Counted from the stretch's first letter, positions 15,644-25,454 are shown. The stretch is DNA of 64,000 nucleotides from Yinghuangia seranimata (GCF_029953285.1 NZ_JASAOI010000055.1:61659-125658), one strand, 5' to 3'. Numbers and translations: made by a program. Notes: a model not told the origin generated them from the sequence alone.

Positions 15644-16983
15644 GCCTGCTTCTCCTCGCGAGCGTCGGGGGTGTCCGGGGTATGCGGGGTGTCCGGGATC
15701 TCAGCGGTGCTTCGGCCGTCGGGCCCGGTGGCGGGCTGCGGCCCGCCCGGCGTCGCGCGGGTCGGGCGGGAGCGCGGCGGCCCGGCGAGGACGGGGATGG
15801 CGGCCTCGACCAGGAACCCGCCGCCGTCGGCCGGGCCTGCGGCGAACGTACCGCCGTGCACCGCGACGCGCTCGCGCATGCCGAGCAGCCCGTGCCCGGC
15901 GCCCGCGACGCCGTGCCCGCCGAACCGTCCCGCGCCGGAACCGGGCTGGGTGCCGGGCCGGTCACGTACCGCCAGCGCGACGCGGTCGTCCCGGTAGTCG
16001 AGGTGCACGGTCGCGGTGGCGCCCGTGCCCGCGTGCTTGCGCGTGTTGGTGAGCGCCTCCTGTGTGATGCGGTAGAGCGCGAGGCCGACCGGCAGGGACA
16101 GTTCGTGCGGCTCGCCGGTGACCTCGAACTCGGTGGGCAGCCCGGCGAGGCAGGACTCCGCGACGAGCCGGTCGAGGTCGTCGACGCCGGGCTGGGGAGC
16201 GGACGGCGCGTTCTCGGCGGCGTCCGCGCTGCGCAGTACGCCGAGCAGCTGCCGCATCTCGCCGAGCGCGACCCGCCCGGACGCCTCCAGGGCCAGCAGC
16301 GCGGAGCGGGACGCCTCCGGGTCGCGGTCCAGGTTGGCGCGGGCGGCGCCGGACATCAGGTGCATGGTCGTGACGTGGTGCGCGACGATGTCGTGCAGCT
16401 CGCGGGCGATGCGCCGCCGCTCGTCGGTCAGCGCGCGCTCGGCGAGCAGCTCGCGGTTGACGTCCACCTGCGCCTGCCAGTGCCGCACCCCGGCACTCAC
16501 CGCGAGCACGAGGAGCGTGGCGACGAGGTCGCCGCTGAAGGTCCACGCGAACGACGCGTCCTGGTTGGGGTAGCCCGTCGCCTGCGCCGCCAGGGTCGCC
16601 ACGGCCGCGCCGGCGGCGACGACCGGGCGGCACATGAGCCCGACCGTGAACAGCGCCACGACTTGGGCGATCGAGTAGCGCGGCGGAAGGTTCGCGGCCA
16701 CATTGACGGCCACCGTGATGCCGAGGACGACGCCGAGCACCAGCAGCGGCGCGCGTCTACGCGCGACCAGGCTCATACCGGCGCCGGCGACCGCCACGCC
16801 GCTGACGATCGCCGCGGTGGTGCCCTCGGGGTGCAACGTCAGGACGTAGCCGAGGAGGTCGACGACGGTCGCGACCAGCGCGATCAGCAGATCGGTGTGG
16901 TCGCGGACGAACCGGGCGAACCGGCCGTCCGTCTCGGGGCGGCCTTCCGCCGTCGCGGCCGTGGATGCGGGCCCGAAGCCCAT
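15640..16983 (-). CDS. Sensor histidine kinase of the NarL/DesK type
   Basis: 447 residues. A Pro/Ala-rich N terminus is followed by about five or six transmembrane segments between residues 30 and 165, for example LLIALVATVVDLLGYVLTL, LVLGVVLGITVAVNVAA and LVATLLVLAVSAGV. The HisKA_3 dimerisation region holds phospho-acceptor His197 in RRIARELHDIVAHHV. The HATPase domain follows (LYRITQEALTNTRKHA as N box, then GHGLLGMRERVAVHGGTF). The residues between N and G boxes are short, as in this subfamily. The C-terminal ~50 residues are a low-complexity Pro/Thr/Asp tail with repeats of D-T-P-x-T-P. It senses a membrane or envelope signal of unknown nature and pairs with the overlapping response regulator. 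Confidence 0.95.
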   Translation of the reverse strand: MGFGPASTAATAEGRPETDGRFARFVRDHTDLLIALVATVVDLLGYVLTLHPEGTTAAIVSGVAVAGAGMSLVARRRAPLLVLGVVLGITVAVNVAANLPPRYSIAQVVALFTVGLMCRPVVAAGAAVATLAAQATGYPNQDASFAWTFSGDLVATLLVLAVSAGVRHWQAQVDVNRELLAERALTDERRRIARELHDIVAHHVTTMHLMSGAARANLDRDPEASRSALLALEASGRVALGEMRQLLGVLRSADAAENAPSAPQPGVDDLDRLVAESCLAGLPTEFEVTGEPHELSLPVGLALYRITQEALTNTRKHAGTGATATVHLDYRDDRVALAVRDRPGTQPGSGAGRFGGHGVAGAGHGLLGMRERVAVHGGTFAAGPADGGGFLVEAAIPVLAGPPRSRPTRATPGGPQPATGPDGRSTAEIPDTPHTPDTPDAREEKQA

Positions 16984-17229
16984 CCAGGCCTCCTTCCGTG
17001 CTGTGCGTGGTTCATTCTCGCACCGCCATCACACCGCACCGTTGGCCTGGAATCACCCGCGTCGAGCACGATCCGCGACCGGTACCCGGGGACACCGCCC
17101 CCGGCCCGGACTGGGACCGGAGTACCGGTCGGCGTTCCGTCCCGGCGGCCGATGACCTCCCGGAACGCGGCGTGATGGCCTGATTGGGCGCCCGGAATCC
17201 CGGCTCGCATCCCTGCAGCGGAGAGATCA

Positions 17230-19443
17230 ATGATCCGTGCCACGACACAGTCCGCCACCCGCCACGCCTGGAAAGTGATCATCCTCTGGACCCTCGTCTG
17301 CGGCGCTCTGACCGTGCTCGGCCCGGGCCTGATGTCCCGCGCGTCCGACGCCCAGACCGGTGACTTCCTGCCCAAGAAGTACGACTCGGCGGCGGCCATG
17401 AAGATCGCCGAGGACCGGTTCGGGGTCTCCAGCGACACGACCCCCGTGACCGTGCTCGTCGCCCGCACGGACGGCGCGAAGCTCGACGCCAAGGACCAGG
17501 GCCGGATCAAGCAGACCGCCGACCGGCTCGGCACGCGGCACATCGAGATGCCCGACAAGGGCGACACGCCGTTGCAGAAGGACCACTCGCAGACCCCGCG
17601 GGTGGAGCTCGGCCCGGCCGCGCCGGACGGCACGTTCCAGCTGGTCACGGCGTCCCTCAAGGGCGGCGCGACCGACGCCGGCGTGCAGTCGGTCTACAAG
17701 GAGTTCCGCAAGGCCGCGCAGGCCGAGCTCGGCGCCGACGGCCTGCGGGTCGGCTTCACCGGACCCGTCGCGGACGCGGTCGACACCGACGACGCCAACG
17801 CGAGCACGACCGAGATCGCCGGGCTGCTCGCGGTCGGCCTCATCGTGCTGCTCAACATCCTGGTGTTCCGCAGCGTGCTCGCCGCGATCGTGCCGTTGCT
17901 CGCCGTCATGCTGGTCGGCGGCGCGGCCACCGGCGCGGTCGCGGGGGTCGCGCTGCTCACCGGGATCAAGCTGGACTCCTCCGTGCCGTCGCTGATCAGC
18001 GTCGTACTGCTCGGCATCGGCGTCGACTACTTCCTGTTCCTGATGTTCCGGTTCCGCGAGCAGCTGCGCACCCACCCCGACCAGCACAAACGCGAGGCCG
18101 CCGCGATCACGGCGGGCAAGGTCGGGACGGCCATCACCTGCGCGGCACTGACCATCGTCGCGGCGTTCGCCACCCTCGGCGTCGCCTCGTTCGGGCAGTT
18201 CCGGGTGCTCGGCCCGTCGATCGCGGTCGCGGTGCTGGTGATGCTGCTCGCCAGCCTGACGCTCATGCCGGCGCTGCTGGCCGTGTGCGGACGCGGGCTG
18301 TTCTGGCCGGCGCGGGCCTGGAAGCGGGACCGGCGGGGCGGACTCGCCGCGCGCTGGGGCGAGCGTGTCGCGCGCAAGCCGGGGCGCACCGCGCTGGGCG
18401 CGCTCGCGCTGCTGGCCGCGCTCGCGGCGGGCGTGGTCGGCGTGAAGATGAACTACGACATCGGCGGCAGCCAGTCCGACACGCCCGCCGCCAAGACCGC
18501 GGCCGAGATCTCGCGGGCGCTGCCGGCCGGCGCGTCCGACCCGCACACCGTCTACATCGAGGCCGAGAACGGGGTGCGGCTGGACGACAAGGCCGTGGGC
18601 GCGCTCGGCAAGGCGCTGACCGGGGTACCGGGCGTGGGCCAGGTCGCGCAGCCCGAGTACGACCCGGCGCACACCGCCGCCAGGATCGACGTGATCCTGT
18701 CCGCCGACTCCAACACCCAGGAGGCCCGCGACCTGGTGTCCGGGCCGGTGCGCGACACGGTGCGCAAGGCCACCCCGCCGGGCGCCGAGGCCCACGTCAC
18801 CGGGACCGCGGCGATCTTCGCCGACGTGTCGGAGGCCGTCGACCACGACCTGAAGGTCGTGTTCCCGGTCGCGGCGGCGCTGATCATGCTGATCCTGTTC
18901 CTGCTGCTGCGCTGCCTGCTCGCGCCGCTCGTGATGATGCTCGCCGTCGGGCTGGGCTTCGCGGCGACGCTTGGGGCGTCCGCGCTGGTCTTCCAGCACG
19001 CCGCGCAACGACCGGGTGTGGTCTTCACCCTGCCGCTGGTGCTCTTCCTGTTCGTGGTGGCGCTCGGCACCGACTACAACATCCTCATCAGCGACCGGCT
19101 CCGCGAGGAGATGGCCGAACCGGGTTCGGCCCGGCAGGCGGTCGCGCGGGCGGTCCGGCACACCGCACCGGCGATCGCGACCGCGGGCGTGGTGCTGGCC
19201 GGCTCGTTCGCGAGCCTGTCGGTCAACCCCGACACGTCGATGCAGGAGGTCGGCTTCGCGACCGGACTGGGCATCCTGCTCTCTGCGTTCGTGCTGTCCC
19301 TGGCCCTGGTCCCGGCCGTCGCCGCCCTCCTCGGCCGCGCGATCTGGTGGCCCCGCCGCGGGATCAGCGGTTCTGCTACCGTGACGGACATGAAGCGCGC
19401 TGAGTTTGCGACGACGACGCCGGACACCGTCCCGGCGCGCTGA
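17230..19443 (+). CDS. MMPL-family (RND) membrane transporter
   Basis: 737 residues from ATG 17230 (GGAGAG upstream). The layout is the MMPL pattern: TM1 near residues 13-33, a ~140-residue extracytoplasmic loop, five TM segments (~190-360), a second loop (~400-540), and a final block of TM segments to ~715. Conserved RND features include SVVLLGIGVDYFLFLMFRFREQL and VVALGTDYNILISDRLREEM, the two Asp-Tyr motifs thought to carry protons. In actinomycetes such proteins export lipids or antibiotics. The gene is divergent from the two-component system across 246 bases and is probably its target. The last ~20 residues are a charged tail just before a strong terminator. Confidence 0.93.
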   Translation: MIRATTQSATRHAWKVIILWTLVCGALTVLGPGLMSRASDAQTGDFLPKKYDSAAAMKIAEDRFGVSSDTTPVTVLVARTDGAKLDAKDQGRIKQTADRLGTRHIEMPDKGDTPLQKDHSQTPRVELGPAAPDGTFQLVTASLKGGATDAGVQSVYKEFRKAAQAELGADGLRVGFTGPVADAVDTDDANASTTEIAGLLAVGLIVLLNILVFRSVLAAIVPLLAVMLVGGAATGAVAGVALLTGIKLDSSVPSLISVVLLGIGVDYFLFLMFRFREQLRTHPDQHKREAAAITAGKVGTAITCAALTIVAAFATLGVASFGQFRVLGPSIAVAVLVMLLASLTLMPALLAVCGRGLFWPARAWKRDRRGGLAARWGERVARKPGRTALGALALLAALAAGVVGVKMNYDIGGSQSDTPAAKTAAEISRALPAGASDPHTVYIEAENGVRLDDKAVGALGKALTGVPGVGQVAQPEYDPAHTAARIDVILSADSNTQEARDLVSGPVRDTVRKATPPGAEAHVTGTAAIFADVSEAVDHDLKVVFPVAAALIMLILFLLLRCLLAPLVMMLAVGLGFAATLGASALVFQHAAQRPGVVFTLPLVLFLFVVALGTDYNILISDRLREEMAEPGSARQAVARAVRHTAPAIATAGVVLAGSFASLSVNPDTSMQEVGFATGLGILLSAFVLSLALVPAVAALLGRAIWWPRRGISGSATVTDMKRAEFATTTPDTVPAR

Positions 19444-19458
19444 CTGCTGACCTGAAGT

Positions 19459-19490
19459 CGAAGCCCCGGGGCGAGTGCCCCGGGGCTTCG
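19459..19490 (+). terminator. Strong terminator after MMPL gene
   Basis: CGAAGCCCCGGGGC (19459-19472) and GCCCCGGGGCTTCG (19477-19490) pair perfectly over 14 bp with a GAGT loop, 15 bases after the stop codon, followed by TCGTTCCC. It separates the transporter from the ThrRS-like gene. Confidence 0.85.
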
Positions 19491-19536
19491 TCGTTCCCGG
19501 GTTCACTCGCCCCGCACCATACGCGAGGAGAACCCC

Positions 19537-20823
19537 GTGAACGTCCAGCCTTCCGCTCTTGACTCCGACTCCGCCGTCGACTCCGCCGTCGGCTCCCCCG
19601 TCGCCGACCACCGGCGGCTCGGGCGCGAGCTCGACCTGTTCGACAGCGACCCGCTCATGGGCGCGGGCCTGCCGTACTGGCTCCCCGACGGCGCCGCGAT
19701 GCGCCACGCCCTGGAGGAGTACGTGCGCGAGGCGGAGCGCCGGGCCGGCTACCGGCACGTGTACTCCCCCGCGCTCGGCAAACGCGAGTTGTACGAGATC
19801 TCGGGGCACTGGCAGCACTACAGCGACGACATGTTCCCGCCCATGGAGCTCGGCGGCGAGCAGGTCGTGCTGCGGCCGAGCCTGTGTCCGCACCACGCGC
19901 TGATCTACCGGTCCCGCTCCCACAGCTACCGCGAACTTCCGCTGCGGCTGGCCGAGTTGGGCGGCATGTACCGGTCGGAGATGTCCGGTGTGCTGGGCGG
20001 GCTGACCAGGGTGCGGGCCATCCAGCTCAACGACGCGCACATCTTCTGCACCCTCGAGCAGGTCGCCGACGAGGCCCGCGGCGCACTGGAGTTGATCCGG
20101 CGCGCGTACGAGGCGCTCGGCATCAAAGCGGCCCGCTACCGGCTCTCGCTGCCGGGCCCGGGCGGCAAGTACGTTGCGGCGCCGGAGAAGTGGGAGCGGG
20201 CGACCGCGCTGCTCGTCGAGGTGCTCGACAGCCTGGGCGTCGACTACGAGGCCGCCGAGGGTGAGGCGGCGTTCTACGGACCCAAGATCGACGTGCAGGT
20301 CGTCGACCCGGCGGGCCGCGAGGCGACCCTGTCGACCGTCCAGGTCGACTTCCACCAGCCGGAGCAGTTCGACCTGCACTACATCGGGCCGGACGGGGCC
20401 AAGCATCGGCCGGTCATGGTGCACCGCAGCATCATCGGCAGCGTCGAGCGGGCGGTTGCGCACCTGATCGAGCAGTACGGCGGGGCGTTCCCGGCGTGGT
20501 TCGCGCCCGTGCAGCTCGTCGTCCTGCCCATCTCGCACGCCGAACAGCCGTACGCCGAAAGCCTGGTGCGACGGTGCGTCGAACTCGGACTGCGGGCCGA
20601 GCTGGCGGGCGCGGAGCACGGCAGCCTGGGCGCGCGCATCCGCGAACACCGGCTGGTGCCGTACCAGGCCGTGGTCGGCGCCCGCGAAGCGGCCGACGGC
20701 GCCGTCGCGTTGCGCCTGCGCGACGGCCGCCGCCTCGCACCGCAGGCGGCCGACGAGGCGCTGGCCCGGATCCTGGCCCTCGTCGCGGCCCAGCGCGTCG
20801 ACCTGTGGGACGACGCAGTGTGA
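19537..20823 (+). CDS. Threonyl-tRNA synthetase homologue lacking TGS and editing domains
   Basis: 428 residues from GTG 19537 (CGAGGAGAA upstream), against about 640-660 for housekeeping ThrRS. The TGS and N2 editing domains are absent: after a ~25-residue acidic leader the protein enters the class II core (GAGLPYWLPDGAAMRHALEEYV, motif 1 region). Zinc ligands for threonine recognition are kept: Cys117 (RPSLCPHH), His168 (NDAHIF), His296 (VMVHRSIIGS). Motif 2 is LGGMYRSEMSGVLGGLTRVRAIQL, diverged from the usual Y-R-x-E-x-S-G...G-F-T-Q. The C-terminal HGTP anticodon-binding domain is present (FAPVQLVVLPISHAEQPYAESL). It could charge tRNA(Thr) without proofreading, act as a tolerance copy against a ThrRS inhibitor, or charge a non-tRNA acceptor. 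It is monocistronic between a terminator and a convergent gene. Confidence 0.87.
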   Translation: MNVQPSALDSDSAVDSAVGSPVADHRRLGRELDLFDSDPLMGAGLPYWLPDGAAMRHALEEYVREAERRAGYRHVYSPALGKRELYEISGHWQHYSDDMFPPMELGGEQVVLRPSLCPHHALIYRSRSHSYRELPLRLAELGGMYRSEMSGVLGGLTRVRAIQLNDAHIFCTLEQVADEARGALELIRRAYEALGIKAARYRLSLPGPGGKYVAAPEKWERATALLVEVLDSLGVDYEAAEGEAAFYGPKIDVQVVDPAGREATLSTVQVDFHQPEQFDLHYIGPDGAKHRPVMVHRSIIGSVERAVAHLIEQYGGAFPAWFAPVQLVVLPISHAEQPYAESLVRRCVELGLRAELAGAEHGSLGARIREHRLVPYQAVVGAREAADGAVALRLRDGRRLAPQAADEALARILALVAAQRVDLWDDAV

Positions 20824-20851
20824 CGGCCCCGTCGGACGACGTGGCCCGGCC

Positions 20852-22081
20852 TCAGTGAAGCGCGCTCCCCGCGACCCACTCCGGCCAGGCCACGTTCCAA
20901 CACCCGAACCCGTTGCCCACCTGCACGGTGTCCTTCGAATTGACCACCGTCACCACGTCCCCCACCGCCGTCTGCTCGAAGAAGAACTGCGCGTCCTCCG
21001 TCGACATCCCTATACACCCGTGACTGCCGTTGACCCGCCCGAACTTGCCCTCGTTCCACGGCGCGGCGTGCACGAACGTGCCCGAGGGGGTGAGCTGGAC
21101 GTCCCACTTGACGTCCTTGATGTCGTACCCCTCGACCCCAAATATCCCCACCGTGTCCGAGTTCATATCAATCGACGGCGTCTTCCCGATCACCACCATC
21201 GTGCCGTTCCACGTCTCGAACCCGGGCTTGCCCGACGACACGGGCAGCGTCTTCAGCGGCGCCCCGTCCACCACGATCGACATCCGCTTTACCGCCGTAT
21301 CGACCGTCGTGACCACCGACCTCCCGATCGTGAAAGCCACATCGCGGTTCTGCGACCCGTACGTCCCGTCCCCGACATCCACCCCGAGCAGCTTCATCTG
21401 AAGCCGCACCTTCGTCCCCGCCGGCCAGTACTCCTTCGGCCGCCAGTCGACCCGGTCCTTCCCGTCAAAGTTCTTCAGCCAACTCCACGACCCCTCGACG
21501 GCCGGCTCCGTCGTGACCGTCAGCAGCCTCTCAACCTTCGCCTTCTCCGCCACCGCCCGGTTGAACGTGATCGACACCGGCATCCCCACGCCGACCGTCG
21601 TCCCGTCATCCGGCGTATAAATCCCCACCAACGTCCGCTTCGGCGTCAACGTCGTGAACTCAACCGTCTTCTCCGCCCGCTGCCCATCAGCCCCGACAGC
21701 CGCGACCTTCACCGTGTACGTCTTCCCGAAGTCCAAGTCCTCGGTACTAGCCCACCCAGTCCCGTCCGCCGACGTCGCGCCCTTCAACTCCTTCCCCCCG
21801 ACCGTCAACGCCACGGAATCCACCCGCCCACCAACCACCGTGACCGACACCGGCTTATCCGGCGCAATCGGCCCCGCCCCCGAATCCGGCGCCACCACCA
21901 CCTGAGGCGGCGGCACCGGCGGCGGCCCCACCGACGCGGGCGCCCTACCAGTACCGGACTGGCCCGGCGACTGCGCTGCGGGCTTCTTCCCGCCCCCACC
22001 ACCACTACACGCCGCCGCCCCGGCCCCAACCACCATCACCAGCGCAGCGCGCCTGCTCACTCCCCGCCCATCACCCACCAT
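20852..22081 (-). CDS. L,D-transpeptidase lipoprotein (YkuD domain with Ig-like domains)
   Basis: 409 residues from ATG 22081. The frame is open further upstream, but only this start (or a GTG 21 bases inside) gives a lipoprotein signal: SRRAALVMVVGAGAAAC with lipobox Cys25, then a Gly/Lys/Pro/Ser-rich linker. Two immunoglobulin-like domains follow (~60-250), as in mycobacterial LdtMt proteins. The YkuD catalytic domain ends with NGSHGCIGMS, with nucleophile Cys356 and the preceding His. It forms 3-3 crosslinks in peptidoglycan at the outer face of the membrane. The start overlaps the end of the upstream HSP90-like gene by 11 bases, so the two may be co-transcribed even though their functions look unrelated. 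The C-terminal tail WNVAWPEWVAG is also usual for these enzymes. Confidence 0.92.
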   Translation of the reverse strand: MVGDGRGVSRRAALVMVVGAGAAACSGGGGGKKPAAQSPGQSGTGRAPASVGPPPVPPPQVVVAPDSGAGPIAPDKPVSVTVVGGRVDSVALTVGGKELKGATSADGTGWASTEDLDFGKTYTVKVAAVGADGQRAEKTVEFTTLTPKRTLVGIYTPDDGTTVGVGMPVSITFNRAVAEKAKVERLLTVTTEPAVEGSWSWLKNFDGKDRVDWRPKEYWPAGTKVRLQMKLLGVDVGDGTYGSQNRDVAFTIGRSVVTTVDTAVKRMSIVVDGAPLKTLPVSSGKPGFETWNGTMVVIGKTPSIDMNSDTVGIFGVEGYDIKDVKWDVQLTPSGTFVHAAPWNEGKFGRVNGSHGCIGMSTEDAQFFFEQTAVGDVVTVVNSKDTVQVGNGFGCWNVAWPEWVAGSALH

Positions 22082-25000
22082 CCCCCAAGTGTCCGTTTCC
22101 AGCCGCCGTTTCGGGAGTGGGTGAGTCCAGAGAGAACGATGCGTCAGGATCCCGCCACGGCACGCGCTTGAGAGCCTCCCGAACCATGTCCCGCACATCC
22201 GGACAGTGCATGCCCAGGTGACGAAGCCGGGCCACGACACTGTCGATCGATCGGTCGAAAGCGACCGCGGCGACCGCGACGCGATGGAGGGACATGGTCA
22301 TGCCGGGTTCGAACCACGGAGCACGGCCGTCGAATTCCTTGCTGAGCATGAGAAGGTCGCTCCCATCCATGTCCACGCTGGCATGAGGCACCTCGTCGCT
22401 GTCGCCACGCAGCCAGGTGCGCGCCGGGAGCCTGGGCGACTCCAGACCCGCAAGGCCCAGTCGCATGGCTCGCGGCGTCATTTGCTCAGGCCCTCGCTCG
22501 GTCGACGCCACGCGGGTATACGCATTCACGATCGCCAAATCGGAAGGGAGCGCAGCCAACACCGCAGGTGCGTTTCGCAAAGCAGCGACATTGGACTCCA
22601 AGCGGTCCCACGCGAAGCCACATCGGAAGGCAAGTTGTCGCCACAGGTAGATGTGATCCGGCACCCATAGAGGCCGCATTTGTGGCGACGGAGACCGTCT
22701 CGAGTTCAGGCGCGTCGCGGTTGCGCCGAATCCCAGCCAGTCCATGTCCAACGGGAACGCACCGGTGTCCGCGACCGGGTACCTTGCACCGTTCACGCTC
22801 CAACACGTCCCCGCCCGGATGGCGGCCTCCGTCACGATGTCCGCCACCCGGTGGTCCTCATCAGCGACTCCGGAAACCCACGCATGATCCGCGAAGCCGG
22901 GCTCGTGTCTGACGAGTTCGTCCGCCGCGTTCGCCATGAGCCGCAACACCCTGTCGGACACGTCCTCGGCGACCGACCTCCGGTCGACGGACAGCCGGAC
23001 CTGCCCGCCGCCGGCCAGGTTGACCACGGCACCGGCCACGAGGCTGCGGTCCCTTGCCCGCCTATGCCCAGCAACCCGGATGCCGTCGACCAGGAGCATG
23101 CTGCGTTCGGCGCACCACACGACTCGGCCTTCGTCTTGCCAAGTGGTAGGGACCTTGCGCCCTAGACCGACGGCGGGATGCAGTTCACCGGGTGGCCACG
23201 ACTCGATCTCCCGGGCCCACCCGCCCCTCAGTTCCACTACGGTCGTTCTGAACTCCGCCTCGACCAGGAAGTCGCGCAATGCGCTCGTCAACACGTTGGA
23301 CCTGATCGCCGACTCCTCCTTCAAGTAGAGGCGTACGGTGGTTCCTGCTCCGATGCCGCCGTCGGCGATGGGTCGGACGTCGAACAGGTGGCCAGGGCCT
23401 ACGATCGCCGACCGCCACCGTTTGCCCGGCAGGCCGCCGCTGCGCGGCATGCGGCGGCTGGTCACCGTGATCTCGTCGGCCAGCATGAAGTAGCTGAGCA
23501 CGCCGACGCCGAACCGGCTGTTGGGATACATCCGGATCCCGTGCCGGGCCCATTCGGCCTGCTCCTCGACGAACTCCGGAAGCCCGGTGAATCCGACCCC
23601 TGCTCTCGCGAACACGCCGGTGAGTTCGGCCTCTCCCATACCGACGCCGTTGTCCTGGCATTCGATGTAGGCGCGGCCGTCCTCGTCCACGCCCTGCTCG
23701 AAACGGATCTCGCCCTCATACGTGGACTGGCTGTTCGTCAGGCATGCGACGTACTGCTCGCGGGCCCTGCGGTAGCGGCAGGCGTCAAGCGCGTTCTGGT
23801 ACAGCTCCCGGATCGCCAGGTTGGGTGAGCCGTAGAGCTGGGTGCCCATCAGCAGTTCCCGGATCTGCCGTTCGTCCAGGGTGAATCGCGCGGTCCTGGC
23901 CCCGAACTTGGCCTCGCCCGCGGTGTCGTGAGCAGGTGCGGCCTTCGCGGCAGAGGCGAAGGACGGCAGGCCGCGGAGCGGTGTCAACGCGTCGCCGCCG
24001 TTCGCCGCCACCCGCCGGACCGAGGTGAGCAGTTCCTCGACGGCGGCGGCATGTTCGCGCAGCGCTTCGAGCACCGCCGGATGATGGCATTCCGCGGCGA
24101 GTTCCCACGTGCTCGGCCAGTCCCCGTCACCGCGCGTCCGCCACTTCGCCGCGGCGACCGTGGATCGGACGTCGGCGAGCTGGACGGGGTTCGGGATACC
24201 GAGGTGTTCGACCAGTACGATCGGCAGTTCGACCAGGTCGAGGGCGAGCGCCCGGCCGATCGAGACCACGAGCCCGACGGTGCGCTCACGCAGCACTTCG
24301 AGACCTCCAACGCACCCGAGGTCGACGTGGGCACGGGCCTTGAGCCGCAGGCTCGACTCGTCGGAAAGCCGCGCGGGAGCGAGGCGGATGCCGGCCAGGA
24401 AGGCCGCCAGGCGGTCCGGCTCCAGGATCTCGGCGACATCGCCGAGGAGGCCCGGGACGGCGCTCAACAGCACGCGGGCCTGGGCGGCGTCCACCAGCCG
24501 CCGTTCCGCCGCCCACCGGTGGAACAGCCACCAGCCGATCTCGGCCTCGGCGTTCGTCCGCCCCGGCAACTCGCCTTGCCGGGCGCGGCGGACGAGTGCG
24601 CCATGGCCGATCAGGTAGCCGTCGAAGGCGCCGCGTTCGTCGGCATCCACGGATTCGGGGACGGAACCGAGTGCCCACGGTTGGACCTTGGGCGCGAGCG
24701 ACGCCGTGAGGTGCGTGCGTTGGGCATGGTCGAGGAACGGAAGGAGGACCACCGCCGCCGCTTCGGGAGGGCTGAGCCGGGCCTCGGAGTTCAAGGTGCG
24801 CAGGACGAGTTCGACGTGGCGAACGAAGCGGAGCGGGTGGTCGTCGTCGCGCCACGGGTCGTCGATGTCGGTTAGGGCCTTGTCGCAGGCGGTCGCCAGA
24901 GCCGCGGCGGCGCGGGCGCATTCGTCGCGGAGGGGGGCGATGTGCGTCTCGTCGGCGACGAGGCGCCAGGCATGGTGGTTGCGGACGGCGGCCGACCACT

Positions 25001-25331
25001 GTTCGGAGCGGTTGACCGCCGATGAGGGCTTCGCGGGGCCGGCCTGGCGGGCGCGGCCGTGGAGGGTCTTCCACGCGGCGCGGTCGACGGGACGCTCGGT
25101 CCACTCCACGTAGACAGTGATGAGCGGCCAGATCGACTCGAAGTCGGCCGGGACGGTGGCACGGAACCAGTCGCTCGCGGTCTGTTTCGTGAGAGCCGCG
25201 GAGCCCGCGCGGTTGACTGCCTTGATGGCTTGCTCTCGCGAATGGCTCCGCGACTTGGCCTCGGCCTCCAGTTCGCGCAAGGCGGCGAACCACGCCTCGC
25301 GGTCGGACTCGGACCCCCCGGACACGTCCAT
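22071..25331 (-). CDS. HTH plus HSP90-like (GHKL) ATPase, candidate conflict/defence protein
   Basis: 1086 residues from ATG 25331, which has TACGCT 7 bases upstream (leaderless). Residues ~10-75 resemble the degenerate HTH that opens many actinobacterial NTPase/TIR conflict proteins (ALTKQTASDWFRATVPADFESIWPLI). Residues ~110-470 are alpha-helical with no recognised domain. From ~480 an HSP90-type ATPase is clear: N box Glu509 and Asn513 in AIRELYQNALDACRY, G1 box DNGVGM at 560-565, G2 box RFGVGVLSYF at ~606. The ~400 C-terminal residues are not recognised. It lacks the standard HSP90 middle and C-terminal domains, so it is not HtpG. Codon use is looser (more A/T third positions) than the neighbours, hinting at transfer. 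The divergent neighbour is a 70-aa membrane protein. Confidence 0.8.
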   Translation of the reverse strand: MDVSGGSESDREAWFAALRELEAEAKSRSHSREQAIKAVNRAGSAALTKQTASDWFRATVPADFESIWPLITVYVEWTERPVDRAAWKTLHGRARQAGPAKPSSAVNRSEQWSAAVRNHHAWRLVADETHIAPLRDECARAAAALATACDKALTDIDDPWRDDDHPLRFVRHVELVLRTLNSEARLSPPEAAAVVLLPFLDHAQRTHLTASLAPKVQPWALGSVPESVDADERGAFDGYLIGHGALVRRARQGELPGRTNAEAEIGWWLFHRWAAERRLVDAAQARVLLSAVPGLLGDVAEILEPDRLAAFLAGIRLAPARLSDESSLRLKARAHVDLGCVGGLEVLRERTVGLVVSIGRALALDLVELPIVLVEHLGIPNPVQLADVRSTVAAAKWRTRGDGDWPSTWELAAECHHPAVLEALREHAAAVEELLTSVRRVAANGGDALTPLRGLPSFASAAKAAPAHDTAGEAKFGARTARFTLDERQIRELLMGTQLYGSPNLAIRELYQNALDACRYRRAREQYVACLTNSQSTYEGEIRFEQGVDEDGRAYIECQDNGVGMGEAELTGVFARAGVGFTGLPEFVEEQAEWARHGIRMYPNSRFGVGVLSYFMLADEITVTSRRMPRSGGLPGKRWRSAIVGPGHLFDVRPIADGGIGAGTTVRLYLKEESAIRSNVLTSALRDFLVEAEFRTTVVELRGGWAREIESWPPGELHPAVGLGRKVPTTWQDEGRVVWCAERSMLLVDGIRVAGHRRARDRSLVAGAVVNLAGGGQVRLSVDRRSVAEDVSDRVLRLMANAADELVRHEPGFADHAWVSGVADEDHRVADIVTEAAIRAGTCWSVNGARYPVADTGAFPLDMDWLGFGATATRLNSRRSPSPQMRPLWVPDHIYLWRQLAFRCGFAWDRLESNVAALRNAPAVLAALPSDLAIVNAYTRVASTERGPEQMTPRAMRLGLAGLESPRLPARTWLRGDSDEVPHASVDMDGSDLLMLSKEFDGRAPWFEPGMTMSLHRVAVAAVAFDRSIDSVVARLRHLGMHCPDVRDMVREALKRVPWRDPDASFSLDSPTPETAAGNGHLGDGG

Positions 25332-25338
25332 GACCAGC

Positions 25339-25344
25339 AGCGTA
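25339..25344 (-). promoter_or_regulatory. Putative -10 of HSP90-like gene (leaderless)
   Basis: Reverse-strand TACGCT (TANNNT) ends 7 bases before ATG 25331, with no purine-rich ribosome site between. It supports this start over more upstream codons in the same frame. Confidence 0.45.
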
Positions 25345-25454
25345 GTGATCCGGACGGTCCGGCGGTCCGGGTTCCGTCGACTCGGCGACCGGGTGGGGGG
25401 CGGAATGGGCGCGGGCCGAACGCGCAGGGCGGGCGGCTTCGGGAGGAGAGTGGA

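Noticed and set aside
17227..20649. 1140-codon open frame antisense to the MMPL and ThrRS-like genes
   Set aside because: Asp/Arg/His/Val-rich composition typical of antisense frames in high-GC DNA; no domain is visible and it runs through a terminator.
22082..22240. Longer N terminus for the L,D-transpeptidase
   Set aside because: It would overlap the HSP90-like gene by a further 159 bases and hide the lipoprotein signal; ATG 22081 gives a correct lipobox.
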